Source: Puffinus mauretanicus (taxonomy: Eukaryota; Chordata; Aves; Procellariiformes; Procellariidae). Taken from it: a stretch of 64,000 nt of DNA. Each line of letters opens with the position of its first letter. The first letter of the stretch is position 1. The notes beneath the pieces were generated by a model. The model saw only the letters and a program-made list of their open reading frames with translations. It did not search any database and was not told where the DNA came from. A program made the position numbers and the translations under genes. This document shows, piece after piece, positions 1 through 12,662 of the stretch. The stretch lies in the NCBI GenBank assembly GCA_023333565.1, contig JAJKFH010002198.1:1550001-1614000 (forward strand). Direction: 5' to 3'.

Positions 1-3000
1 CAGTGTTGCAAATACTGGAATCTTCACATACACAAAAATCACATAATACAGCCTTAATTGAAATTAATACTACTGAAGCACAGCTTGAATAAATACAATG
101 GATCTAATTTCTGTACAATAATTTCTGGTTCTGAAAACCAGTCACTACAAACCTAAAATAGTCTATTGTAAATTAAGACTAATTAGAAATTAAATTACTT
201 TTCAAAAAGAATTAAGCATATAACTTCCATGCAGTAGTATATTCTTTAGTACTGCTTCTAGTTTAGTTTCATATGACTTGTCTCAAAAATTAAATTTAAA
301 CATCCTTTTCATATGCATTTTGCATATTATGCATTTCTCTGACACACGGACCACTAAAAGAATTTTTTTTTAAACCAATATGATAAAATCCTGTTCTCTT
401 AAGATGAAAGCCCAGCTTTGCACTAGATCTGTCCTTATACAAGCAAGTATGTGAGAACATGAGAATCCCTGTCAAGATTCAAGATGCTCTATTTCCTATG
501 GATTAATTTTATGGTTTAATTTATTAGTAGTATATTTCTTGAAAATCTCTCTGTATCTCTTTTTCTCCTGTTCCAAGAAGGTCCTTGGTTTTCACAGCCA
601 GTGGAATTCCCTGTGTGTCTGATACTACTCAGGGGAAAGATCTGAACTCTAGTTTGAGAAGACAAATAGGTATAAACAGGAAACTGGGACAGCGTAGGTT
701 CCTTTTTTTGGAAAGATGTTGAAAATCTTTGAAATTTAAAGTGATCCTAAGTTCCATGCTAAGTGAGACTTCCCATCTCTTAATTTGAAAACCATCTGAG
801 TTTTAACATGCTGCAAACATAATTAAAGCTTGATCAAACTAATAGATCAAATGTCTCTCCTTTGTCTGATGGTCTTTGAACCTCATTTGTCTTGTCCAAA
901 CAAGAGAAACAACTCGTAGTTAAACTTTTATCCATTAATTGCATTCCTGGCCATGTTTTGATTAAGTCCAATGGAGAACAGTGGAACTACTGCTATTTTG
1001 ATAGTAGTTAGCGATCTTCAAATAAATCCTTGAATAAAGCATGTATTGATTTTACTAATTGGTCTAAATGGCAAGTTTTCTGTCCTTCACATGGGGCTGT
1101 CTATATTGGGTTTATCTTATGCTTAAATGCTTATGCCTTTCTCTGCAGTTTATCAAGAATTCATTATTTCTGCATCAATAAATTTCTAGTGGACACAATC
1201 AGGTTTATTGCTCATTCATTTCAATTTAATAAATAAGTCTGGAACTTTATATTACTTATCTCTGTTTTTTAATGAGTCAAAATGAAATTAGCTAACGAGG
1301 ACATGTATTGATCATTTAAATTCATTCTATGCTGCCTGCATAATTCTCTACTAAAACCTTCGACAGAAGAGAACACTTAATCCTATCAAAGCTTTTATTA
1401 ATTCCTACAAATTAAGACAATCCCTTCCTTTGAAGGAAGCAGTTCAGTAAGATTTGACATTGAACATTCTGTGGCCTGAAATACCAGTTCAATGAATGAA
1501 TAGGAAAAAATGAAAAGCTATATTTACTTAATTAAAAGCCAATAGGTTGTACATCATTATCAGCTGATATACAGGTTTTAGAGTTAAGCTGTGTACAACT
1601 AATTTGTTTCCATAATACTACTTGACTGTAGATCACTATATTCAGGGATATTGGCAGCATATTGTCAGATGTATCACAGGTTTTAAAAATAGATTCATAT
1701 TAAGGAATATAACGAAATTTCGGGCTATTCTATGCAAGTCCAGTTCCAAGTTGTATTCCCTTATTTCAGTGTCACACTGAATCCACACATTGCAATTATT
1801 TACCCTATCTTGTGTTCCATAAAGATAGTATTTAGTAGCATAACACATCTCTCTTAAGATACATAATGAAAAGGCTGTAGAAATTGGGGAAAATATCTAA
1901 TGCTTTAGTAGAACAAGCAGGTTTTAATAATTTTTCCCTGATTATCTGCCAAATTTATGAGGCATCTGGGAATGAAATCTGAAATATGCTGCTACAGAAT
2001 TTATACTTGAGAACAATCTTGGGGTTTGCTTCCTAATCATTAAATATGATTTATAGGTGTTAATTGGAAGGTATAGCTGTACTTCCCAGATAAGCTAATT
2101 TCTGACAGAAGAGAGAGTCCATAGGAAAAACTAGGAAAAATTGTGAGCTAATTTTAGCGAAGTTTGGTCTGGAGTTCTAGGGAGGTGAAAACTTCATAGA
2201 AGCTGTATACAAAGTCATCATCAAACTTACATACTTATTACAATTTATATATGAAGTTACCATGGCCATAATGGACTGTAATCCAAATATTTGTCTTTCT
2301 GTGTTTGCTTCTTATCAGAACTATAATGCAAGTGGGACCTCCATAAAGGCACTGTAACGTAACAGCAGGTATCAAAAGTCCAGTCACAGTGCTTGTGTGT
2401 CAGTCACACACCTGAATCAAAAAGCCATGTTTCCAAAGAGATAGTTGTGCTAAAAGTAATTGTGCAGAAGCTGGGAATATGATACTATTTAAAAAAAGAA
2501 AAAAAAGCGTGTATGACACACATACATACTCTTGGAAATCCAAGTAGAGAGAAGAAAAGTTGGTGCTAGTCCTTTCTATTACGTGGTAGTGTCTTGATAC
2601 CTTTGTAAAACTTACTGTGCCACTACACGTACAGGAAGAAAAAAACCTATCTGGTATCATCAATTTCAACTGTGGAACAAAGACTAAATTCATTAAGTAG
2701 CTAGACCCTGCAGTGAGGATACCCACCCAACCTAGTTTAGAGTTTGTAATTATTGGGTTATGCTACATTTGTGATAGATGGGGCATAAGTTGCAAGATTT
2801 AAAAAAAAAAAAAAGTCCATCACTTGTATCCTAATAATTAAACTCACCATAATATTTTTCCTCTTTCTTCAGACATCTGCTAATTTACTGGGGATCTGGT
2901 GCCTAGAGATGTTGTCAATAGAAGTCCCAAAGCTTACACACTTGATTTCTCAGAGTTATTTTCAAAGAACTGCTGAACAAAATGGAAATTGTAATTAAGC

Positions 3001-4899
3001 CATAGACTTTTGGAGAGGCTAATAAAGTTCATAAAGAGTGTTTCAGATTAGGTACACCTAGCTGATTGTAAATTAAACCATGATTAAGTACTTCAGTTAT
3101 GAGTAACAATATTTTTTTCCAATCAGAACGAAGTGGTTCCTGTAGCCCAGTCCCTGTAATCACTGGTTTGGCTTTACTGCCTTGGGTGCTGTAACAGCGG
3201 CCAGTGAGATCCCCCCGGCAGCAGTATCAATACACGTTCCTACATATTTGCAGGTTCTGGCAACTATGGCTACTTTATTTTTTCATCACTTAGTTGAGAT
3301 TGATTGATCTGATAGTTATAAAGCAAGCTACATTTTCAACAGCTTTCAGGTCCTATCAGATAACCACCAGGAAAAGAGTTTTCTGAAATTTGTGAAGGGT
3401 TGGAAATATGCAGCCCTCCTTTGACTGAGCCTTAAGATAACAGCTGGTTTTCCAAATCCTGTTAAAAGAGCTGACCACTTGTACTCAGCACATTTGAAAT
3501 GTTTCTCTGAGACTTTCTATTCCACCAGCCAAGTCATTAATAGTGCAGCTCTTCCACTGCAAAGTCCTTTTACTCATTGACCCTGAAGTGTGTAAAAATG
3601 AGGTAAAACCCCAAAATATCCAAATAATCTATATCTAAACCTCAAGCTTTCCTTATAAGCCTTAGCGGGTTCTGCACACTCCAATAACTTCTATCTCTGG
3701 GAAATGAAAAATTGGTGCATTGCAGGAGAATACAGCCTGTGTTTTTCTTTGTGAGAGCTTCAGTTTTAGCCAATACTGACAACTTCCTCAATATAGGATT
3801 TTAATGTCTCCTCTGATGCTAGATTTTGTATGAGAAAAAATAAACTTTCCCACATAACCAGAGTCAAACTGGGTATTCCTCCAGCTAATAACTCCTTTGG
3901 TTTTTTTCAGCTGAGTACCACTGGATTTTTTTTCTTTGCCTCATTTCTTTTTTATAATCTTTCATGCCCTTATTCTCCCCTTGATTTTTAACTATGCACA
4001 GTTCATCTAGCTACACAAGTAAACTGGAATATAAAAACTACAAACAAAAATGAACTCTAGTGTTCTACTTATCATTCACTGTCTAATTAGCTTCCTTCCC
4101 CTACTTTAGAAGTGAGCGATATGAATAGTGGCTGCTGAGGGTTAGAAGACTCCTTTCCTAGAAAAATGACAGAAATAACAGAATAGATTTTTTGCAGAAG
4201 GCAACGCTAACATTTGACACTCAGGAAACTTCAAATTTTAAGCTTACTGTATTTGTGATAGTCTGCTATTACAAATAATGTAAAAGACAGCTTTCAATCT
4301 CTGCCTTGTCTTTATGTTTGTGTGTCTGACTTTATCTTTTCCAAGTGGAAGCGAAGATCTGTCACATTTGTATCCATGTCCATGATTTAAATTTATAGTG
4401 TTTAAATTTTGAAAGCCTGGAGATCTTGAAATTCAGTATTTTGCAATTAAACTTAACAAGTTATCCCATGCTTGCAAAACAAAGAAAAACATCTATTTCA
4501 TATTGTATTGACACTGAAATGCAATGAATTTGTGTAAGGGATGTGAATCAATCTGCCTAAATATTTACTGCTTTAATGCACCCTGAATTTATGGGTGTGC
4601 ATATTGAAATGAGGTAATTATTTTAAATAACACCTATGTGTTTTTAGCTAAAGAGGCTGTGAATTACATTTCCTTAAATCATCACTAGGTTTGTTTGTAT
4701 GGGTTGAGTACACATCACAAGCTGCCAGAGGGCAGGGGCAGCAGTAAGGAAGCAAATACCCGTATTGTCTTTCCGTTCTGCTGTTATGGGGAGGGGAAGG
4801 TAGGGTGATGAATTTCACGCTGCCATGAATACTTGATTGGAGTGTTCTGTAAGGTGGGTTTTTTGAATTTCAATCCCTGCAGCTTGTGAAGACCATAGG
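1..4899. other. RGS7: RGS7 intron sequence upstream of the first visible exon
   Basis: AT-rich unique sequence with no exon I could recognise. I looked for the exon expected just before the 10637 exon (ending in a segment like FWDVHRPV) and did not see it. The only landmark is a run of 14 A at 2801-2814. The short open frames here (for example 1030-1236 and 2400-2726) resemble no protein I know. Confidence 0.6.
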
Positions 4900-5560
4900 C
4901 TGTACCACAGAAATGTAGGCTGAGAGGGACCTCTGGAGGCCCTCTAGTCCAACCTCCTGCTCAAAGCAGTGCTGACTTCTACGTTGCATAAGATTGTCCA
5001 GGCCCTTGGTTAAACTAGCCTTGAAAATCATCAAGGATGGAGATTCCACAGCCTCTCTTAAGCAACTTCTTCCTTTTATCATGAAGAATATTTCTTTATA
5101 GCTAACTGGAATTTCCTTTACTGCCATTTCTGACTATTGCCTGCTGTCCTTTCATGGTGCGCCTCTGGAACAGGTCTAGCTCTGCAAGCCTTCCCTTCAG
5201 GCAGCAGAAGACAGTTAGCTCTCCCCTTTTGCAAGCAGAAAAAAATCTGTTCCTCCACTGGCCTTTTCCATTTTGAATATATTTCTTGTGTTGTTTGTGG
5301 GGGCCAAAACTAGTCTTGGTATTCCAGAGGTATCCTTATGGTGCCGAGTAGAAAGAAATAACCACTTTTTTTGCCTGCTGGCTATGCTATTGCTAATGCA
5401 GGTGGGTATGTGGTTTGCCTGCATTGCTGCAAGGACATACTGCTGACTCACGTTCAGGTTCTCCCTCAGATCATTTTCCACAGAGCAGCAATACCGACAG
5501 ACAGTTCCCAGCCTATTGCAATGCATGAGCTTATTCCCTCCCACATACATGGGTGTGTTT
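4900..5560 (-). mobile_element. Old CR1 LINE relic, 5'-truncated
   Basis: Read on the minus strand this is the 3' part of a CR1 retrotransposon. The plus-strand text contains the CR1 hallmarks GAGAGGGACCTCTGGAGG and CTAGTCCAACCTCCTGCTCA at 4922-4964. Next come diverged matches to the CR1 RT C-terminal region: GTGCCGAGTAGA near 5342, the GCCTGCTGGCTATGC segment near 5373 and ACTGCTGACTCACGTTCAGG near 5440. A minus-strand open frame at 4870-5127 carries EAVESPSLMIFKASL, a decayed form of the [15 protein letters not shown] motif seen intact in the copy at 5914. Indels and substitutions show it is old. The octamer tail is no longer recognisable and the outer borders are approximate. Confidence 0.85.
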
Positions 5561-5913
5561 GTCTCAGATACAAGAAAACTTTTGGTTATTCTGGCTTAAG
5601 TAGATTCACAGTTAAATTGCCATATTCTTTAAGAAAGAGAAAAACATAAAAACTTAAACTGACATCATTATAAACATTAATTTACTTCCTGTTGAGGATT
5701 TCACACTTAGACTTACATGTACATCATAGCAAAGAGATTTTTACACAAAAAGGTGTTGATAGCAATTGATTTTGGCTATGTGGCCAGGCAATAAAAAGGG
5801 CAACCTTGTACAGCAAACTATAAATATTACGCATTCTGCACTATTTGGATGGAAATGTACCATGGCTAAAGCATCCCATTTGATGTAAACAACGAATTCT
5901 TACAAAGAGTTGC
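5561..5913. other. RGS7: Intronic spacer between two CR1 copies
   Basis: About 350 bases of AT-rich unique sequence. Nothing is recognised in it. Confidence 0.6.
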
Positions 5914-7009
5914 AGTTTGGCGGCTCACGGCCTAGACAGGTACACTCTTCGCTGGGTAAAAAACTGGTTGGACGGCCGAGCCCAGAGAGTTGTGGTGAAT
6001 GGAGTTAAATCCAGTTGGCGGCCGGTCACGAGCGGTGTTCCCCAGGGCTCAGTACTGGGGCCGGTCCTGTTCAATATCTTTATCAACGATCTGGACGAGG
6101 GCATCGAGTGCTCCCTCAGTAAGTTTGCAGACGACACCAAGCTGGAGTGTTGATCTGCTGGAGGGTAGGAAGGCTCTGCAGAGGGACCTGGACAGGCTGG
6201 ATCGATGGGCCGAGGCCAACTGTATGAGGTTCAACAAGGCCAAGTGCCGGGTCCTGCACTTCGGCCACAACAACCCCAGGCAACGCCACAGGCTTGGGGA
6301 AGAGTGGCTGGAAAGCTGCCCGGAGGAAAAGGACCTGGGGGTGCTGGTTGACAGCCGGCTGAACATGAGCTGGCAGTGTGCCCAGGTGGCCAAGAAGGCC
6401 AATGGCATCCTGGCCTGTATTAGAAATAGTGTGGCCAGCAGGAGTAAGGAGGTGATCGTGCCCCTCTACTCGGCACTGGTGAGGCCACACCTCAAATACT
6501 GTGTTCAGTTTTGGGCCCCTCACTACAAGAAGGACATTGGGGTGCTGGAGCGTGTCCAGAGAAGGGCAACGAAGCTGGTGAAAGGCCTGGAGCACAAGTC
6601 GTATGAGGAGCGGCTGAGGGAACTGGGACTCTTTAGTCTGGAGAAGAGGAGGCTGAGGGGAGACCTCATCGCGCTCTACAACTACCTGAAAGGAGGTTGT
6701 AGCGAGGTGGGTGTTGGTCTCTTCTCCCAAGTAACTAGCGACAGGACGAGAGGAAATGGCCTCAAGTTGCGCCAAGGGAGGTTTAGATTGGACATTAGGA
6801 GAAATTTCTTTACTGAAAGAGTGGTCAGGCCTTGGAACAGGCTGCCCAGGGAAGTGGTTGAGTCACCATCCCTGGAAGTATTTAAAAAATGTGTAGATGA
6901 GGCCCTTAGGGACATGGTTTAGTGGACATGGTGTGTTGGGTTGACGGTTGGACACAATGATCTTAGAGGTCTTTTCCAACCTTAATGATTCTATGATTCT
7001 ATGATTCTA
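5914..7009 (+). mobile_element. CR1 LINE, 5'-truncated, relatively young copy
   Basis: This is a non-LTR retrotransposon fragment in the same orientation as RGS7. It keeps the palm part of the reverse transcriptase, including the [13 protein letters not shown] motif (about 6034-6072) and the catalytic FADD box at 6124-6135, followed by the CR1 C-terminal domain. The 3' UTR ends in tandem ATTCTATG-type octamers (about 6986-7009), the usual bird CR1 tail. The 5' end is cut within the RT, as is typical of incomplete reverse transcription. Low divergence from the CR1 pattern suggests a younger insertion than the copy at 4900. I saw no convincing target-site duplication. Confidence 0.95.
5917..6922 (+). 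pseudogene. CR1 reverse transcriptase C-terminal fragment, one frame break
   Basis: The first frame (5917-6153) covers the RT palm through FADDTKL and then stops. The continuation, starting about [21 protein letters not shown], is in a different frame that stays open from about 6150 to the stop at 6920-6922. A small indel near 6140-6155, just after the catalytic box, therefore splits the protein. The downstream part shows typical CR1 blocks: [41 protein letters not shown], and the terminal [20 protein letters not shown]. The endonuclease domain and the N-terminal RT motifs are missing through 5' truncation, so the copy cannot be autonomous. The antisense frames at 6049-6408 and 6116-6775 are shadows. 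Confidence 0.93.
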
Positions 7010-10000
7010 CAGGTGTAAAAAAATATAATTCACTGTTAGCACTATTACAAGGGCTTAATTAATTAATTCACTGTTGCCACAGTTATCAGGGAAAGATTAT
7101 GAATACTAAGTGGATTTTTTTTAACTAATCATACTCTCAGGTGGTTCGCTGTAGCCAGATCCAAGCATGTAAGTTCTCAGACCTGGAATTCTCAGACCTC
7201 CTCTCCTGGCAGAGGCGGCTTCCTCCTTCCACTGTTTTTCTTGGCAGAATCCTATTGTGCAGCCTCCTAGACAATCCAGCATCAATAGAAAGTCGTGCTG
7301 CTTGGAATTCATACTAATGTGATTATCCTATAACTGAAGTAGGGATTAAAAAATCTTCTATATGTGTTTTTTTATATTATTTATCTGCATCCATTTATCT
7401 CAGCAGTGAATTTATCATGACTGGGCTGACATGTCCTTTGCTGTAAATTAATACAATGGCATTTGTACTTTGAGATAAGGGCATGCTAACAGATGGATGA
7501 AAAGAAACTGAGTTTCCTTTGAATATATGACAGTTTTTCAGTCAGCTATTTAAAAACAGATGAGAGCCAAATTCTACCCTGGTTATGATCTTGCTGTATG
7601 ATAATTTCAACAAGGTCACAAGACTTTCCTCTGTGTGTGTGGAGGGGGAACTGTTTTCATACAGAATATTAGTCCTGAAAGAAATAAGCATTCTATTTAC
7701 ACATATAGAAGAGGTTTCAAGTCTTCCAGGAAATCGGTTTGAAAACTATTTACAATATTAGTATGCAAATTATATACTACACACTAAATTGGAATCTTGC
7801 AGCAGAGCACTCTGACAGGCATATCACTATTTCAACTATGGTAGTCCAGTTAAAAAAGCAACAAAAAAAGAAAACACAGCTGGATGTAATTGTATCCAAA
7901 CACATACTTATTATGTTAATGAGGGCATATGAAGAGAATGAAATGTTGTCCAGCAAAGGTTTCCCACAAAGACTCTGAGTTATTTTAGCAAAATGTTCAA
8001 ATAATGCAAACCTTTGTGTTTGTTTTAATTGAAAAGATGTTTGATATTTATTCCTAAAAATTGACAGGTGAAGTGTGGCAGCACCAGAGAAACACTAAAT
8101 CACATCCCATATCAAGTATCATTTTAATAAATATTCTTCAGCTGAGAAGAAACCATGAGTTGTGTCCCCTATTACATAGGTCCTTCCAGCGATATAATTT
8201 AAATCAAATTATGAGAACGGTATTGTATGGTGGTAGTGACATATGTCTTAACCTCCTATTGTCACCCCAGGTTGTCAGAGTAGTGATACACCCTTTAGCT
8301 GCCTTTCCCTTTGCACCGAAGCTTCCTGAGGCTTCCCTGCCCGTACCTTCCCGCTGCTGCTCTCTTGTTGGCTTCCCTTCAGCCACATCTTGGTCCAGTT
8401 TCTGCCCTCAGAGCCTCTCGTGAGTGCCGGTGCTGAAGTATGCCACAGCAGCTTTACCTCAGCGTGAGAGGTTTTAAACAGCCAGGTGTCAGTAAGAATC
8501 CACTAGAGGCTGCAAAAGGTCAGTACTGGGTTGGGTCTCTTTCCAACCAGCAAAAGCTTCGCCCTTGTTTCATTCCTAAAAATCTCCCAGAATTTCTTCT
8601 TGTGCCCCACACATCAATCTGCACAGTTCTGGCATGTAAGTTACCTGGGCAAGGTGCTAGATCTGTTCACGCCAATTTACTGCTGGTGGACTTGAAATCT
8701 TTGAAAATAAGAGGCTTCGCATGAGGTTTATGCCCTTTTTTTTGCTTTTGTTTTTTTTTCCCTCTCCATTTTTAGGACATTCTTTTAACAAACCATAACT
8801 GAAAACTAAACAAATAACAGTTTGTGGCTTATGTAAGTGTGCCTCCTATTCAAATGGTTGCGTTCAAGAGCTGTAGATATTGTTAAAAGCCCATGTCATC
8901 TTCACTGCCAGCTGCTGCCATAATCCTAAAGTAGATGCCTCGTTTTCTTTTTAACTTTATATCTCAGTACACTGCCCCGTGAAATTGCTTTCTGCCTTTA
9001 AATTGACCATCATGCAGAATTTTGTATTTTTCAACCTGTCATTGTCTTTGAGAGTTACAAGTTATTCTGAGTTAAAAAACTACCATTTTTTTCACAAGCA
9101 CAAAGTGTACCTTCCCAAATCTAGCTCAATAGGCATGTCAGATGCAGTCTTGAGAATATTTCTAAGTGCCTATTTTTATTCTTAGTGATAAGGAACTATT
9201 TATACTGCAAATGTATTATGATCAAACACACGTTAAGGTATTACTTTAAAATAAAAACTTATTTATGAATCTAAAAATCGTACTGGATAAAAAAAAAAAA
9301 TCAGTCTGTTGTTTAAAATAAGGCAGAGGCAAAGTACCATTGGCCTGTTTAATGAAATGTATTTGTTTCTTGGCTCTGCTTATATAAGACACATTTAAAA
9401 TTTTTCTCTGTGAAGATTTACAGCCATATCAAGCATTTTACATTATGATAAGAAGACAAAGCTTGTATCATTAGTGTGATAGTCCAGCTTGGTTGTCTGG
9501 CAAGTAAATTCTACATCTAGCTACTCCCATTAAAAAAACCCAACCTAGTTTCACTAAAAACCTGCTCCCGCTAGAGAGCAGATTTTGTACTTCCCGCTCT
9601 CAGTGGCAAATGTAATCCCTCTAAAGTCAATAGGTAAAACTCACCTGAGAGCATAACACTTACTATTGGTTGTTTCCAGCAATGGGTAAAGAACAGATTT
9701 CTGCAGGGAGTTCGTACTTAGAGGGAAGTGTCAAAGGAAGACGAATTAGGAGAAACTAGAGGACTTGTGTCCTTTGGGAAGCTACACAGTTGTGAGAATG
9801 AATCTTTGAAGGCCAAATCAGATGTGTTGAGAGTCATTCTGTTTAGACTGCCAGTCTTCTGGTTAGGCTGCTGAAGCCTGGTTTGTTTTTTTCTTTTCTT
9901 TTCTGAAGAAATAAATCCCATTTTGGCACATTTTTTAAATCTTTTTTTAAAAAAGATCATCTTTTAAAAAGTAACCCAAAGCCAGATGCTCTTAAAGGAA

Positions 10001-10636
10001 GCCTGGGGTTCACACCTGAGGTGGCTATTGCACAATTCTGTTTATTTTGTCTCATTAGGTCAACCATGCTTCTTAGAGGGATAGCTAGAATACACATTGT
10101 ATGGCTTCCTTGGCAAAACCAAAGCAGAAACATGTGATTTGTTTCTGTTATCTTGATAATTTATTTTATTTCAAATTCATGATGTCATGAGCTCTAAGCA
10201 TGTGGTCTTCAGTGTCTCACTCCAAAATACTGCCAATAGCAATCTAATTGAATTAGTACCTGTCTGTGCTGCAAGTGTGTCTTATAATATGCATTTGGAT
10301 ATTTTCTACTCCTCTGTACATTGTTTTCAGTACTTTCAGCATAAAGATATACAGTAAAACTTGTCCTAAAACCCATCATAGGGTCTAGCAACCAACGCTG
10401 AATAGCAAAAGAATCTCTCTTACAATAAGCCAGACAAAATGGTACTTGAGATGCTTCCTTAGACCCTATATTATTTAGGTTTTAGGGACTATTGCAAAAG
10501 GACATTAAGTTATTATATGCCTCTAGTTATTTATTTTCTTAGCCTTACAAACTGAAGAGGGGTATCTCAATGAAAATAGTATGGAGTTCCTTCGCAGATT
10601 TTATCCTTGTGCTTTCCTTTCTTTTTCTTTTAATAG
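7010..10636. other. RGS7: RGS7 intron, right part
   Basis: Unique AT-rich intron sequence up to the exon at 10637. A poly-A run lies at about 9289-9300. No exon, repeat family or RNA gene was recognised. The open frames at 8061-8423 and 8440-8724 lack similarity and good exon borders. Confidence 0.6.
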
Positions 10637-10711
10637 CCTGGATGTGTAAACACTACTGAAGTGGATATAAAAAAATCTTCAAGAATGAGAAATCCACATA
10701 AAACAAGAAAG
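10637..10711 (+). CDS. RGS7: RGS7 exon: linker before GGL domain (first exon in window)
   Basis: Twenty-five codons in phase 0, PGCVNTTEVDIKK.. to ..NPHKTRK. The acceptor is a pyrimidine-rich run ending TTTTAATAG at 10628-10636, and the donor is AAG|GTAAGT, a strong consensus. The peptide is the positively charged linker between the DHEX part and the GGL domain, and it matches RGS7 closely. It is less conserved in RGS6, RGS9 and RGS11, so it is one of the best paralogue discriminators here. Confidence 0.95.
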
Positions 10712-11803
10712 GTAAGTAGTATTCTTATATCAAAAGCAGGAGGTGGAGGTAATTTATAGCATGAAGTTCTATAGTTTCTTAAAACAATTTTTTCTTACAC
10801 CTGCAAAGAACAAGTACTTGAACATATGTTATTATTTCATAAGCTCTTAAATGAATTAGTATTAACAAATTTGCTAATACTAAGTAAATGCTATCACATA
10901 AGAAAGGCTTTGGAGAAATACACAGAGAATATGAAAATAAAATTCATTTTTGTGTGCTTTATTCATGTTGTTTAGTAGATTGAATAAAGCATGTTAAAAT
11001 GTTTCTGTCAGTAATTAAGGAAAAATAAATTAAAAATGCAGTGTAAACTACAACTGCAGTTCTTGTGCTGGTCTTAATGAAAAGGATGTCTCTAGTTTAC
11101 AATTACGCCCCGAATGGATGACCAGAAATTGTGGAGGAAATTAGCTTCATCTAAATTAGAATCCAGACATGAACAGTGTAAATTCTCTAGGGATGTATAG
11201 ATGGATTGGAAAAACACTTTCTTTCAAATCCTTTGCATCATAACAATGTAGATTGACTCCAACTTTAAAGTAGTCCCTTTGAGGTATATTTTCATGTCAA
11301 CCCGTGGAAAAATATGTTTTAAAAAGGAAAGTGGATTTATAGAAAGTTTTAGCTTAGTTTATTTATGGTGGTGAAAGGTCCAGATTAGTGTAATTTACCA
11401 AGCAGTAATTGCAAATTTGGGAGTCATCCAAATAATCCATTGCGATAGTCTACCTTTCAGGATACTGTTTCTTCTTTTTCTACCAGTCATCTCCACTTAC
11501 TGTAACAGCTGCCTTTCAGTGTCATCCCCCATGTTTACTATGCTGTTAATATAAAGACATAATAAAAATAGATCCTGTGTTCTATGGTGTTATGAAATTG
11601 TGGGGTTTTGGGGGTCTTTATTTTACACCGTGGTATAGAAGCACAATTTTATCTGAGTGCATGGTTTATTTGCAGTTTCTTTTGAAAAAGATGATCTTGG
11701 CTAACTTCTTGAGCACACAGTACTGAAACATCACAGTTACTATGGGTTTGTGTAGAAAGCATTGTCTGAAAGCAACTATCATTGTTCCATATTTTTTGCG
11801 TAG

Positions 11804-11902
11804 TCTGTCTATGGCTTACAAAACGACATTCGAAGTCACAGCCCTACCCACACACCAGTACCAGAGACTAAGCCACCCACAGAAGATGAACTACACCAAG
11901 AG
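11804..11902 (+). CDS. RGS7: RGS7 exon: Ser/Thr/Pro linker and start of GGL
   Basis: Thirty-three codons in phase 0, starting SVYGLQNDIRSHSPTHTP and ending TEDELHQE. The acceptor is TTTTTTGCGTAG and the donor is GAG|GTTTGA, rather weak beyond the GT. The SPTHTPVPETKPP stretch is the flexible linker just before the GGL domain and carries possible proline-directed phosphorylation sites (inference). The mammalian counterpart as I recall it ends LQQQ, so the last three residues HQE differ. The first GGL helix begins in the last residues of this exon. Intron lengths are 1,092 bp before and 698 bp after. Confidence 0.93.
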
Positions 11903-12600
11903 GTTTGAAAAATAACTACAAAAACGTACTTTTAAATGAACTTTTTAGGAAAGTCGGTATTAAACTAAAAATTATTATAACTGGAAGTATGTTCAGAACA
12001 GATTTAGCAAATGTTTAGTAAATCTTTGCCTTGTTTCAGGATATATGAGACAGAACCTGACATTTTTGTATCTTGCATTAAACAGTTAAAGGCAGTTAGC
12101 AGCATGCCTGTTAGTGGGTTCTTTGCATAGCTAAGCCCATCAGCTCCTTTAGCAGTAGACAGCTCACTCTTCCTTTCAACACTGATTCGAGGTTTGGGCG
12201 TATACTCACCTTCTGTGTATGCACGTATGGGTTCACACATTTATCTACTGTTCACGCTTCATTGATCTTTCCTGAGGTGTTAGAATTGGGAGAAGGTAAA
12301 TGTCTGAAGAATTAGTAGTTCTCTTCAAAAATAAAAAAAAGTCTAATTGGATTTCTGTTGATGAACCATTAGGGAAAATGTTATACTGGGTCCTTTTTTT
12401 GTCTCCATATGATCTTTTCTCTTTTACGGAAAATTCCATTTATTTTGGAACTACATTGGTGAAATGTTGTTTTAACTCAGATATATTTCTCTTCTGTGCC
12501 CTAGGATAAATTAAGGTTAAATTACAGCCCTAATAAAAAAGTTATGGAAATGGTCAAGCAATGAATTACTTATAACACTCTTTGCCTTCTTTTCTTGCAG

Positions 12601-12662
12601 ATTAAGCACTGGCAAATGCAATTAGACAGACATAGATTAAAAATGTCAAAAGTTGCAGACAG
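12601..12662 (+). CDS. RGS7: RGS7 exon: GGL domain, first helix
   Basis: Sixty-two bases encode IKHWQMQLDRHRLKMSKVAD plus the first two bases of a split Ser codon. The acceptor TTCTTTTCTTGCAG and the donor AG|GTAAGTAT are both strong. This is the N-terminal helix of the G-gamma-like domain, which packs along G-beta-5 as a conventional G-gamma does. It stabilises both partners, which are degraded when unpaired (family knowledge). The WQ..LDRHRLKMSKVA pattern is typical of R7 proteins. Confidence 0.94.

Noticed and set aside
6049..6775. Minus-strand frames of 119 and 219 codons
   Set aside because: They are antisense to the CR1 reverse transcriptase fragment.
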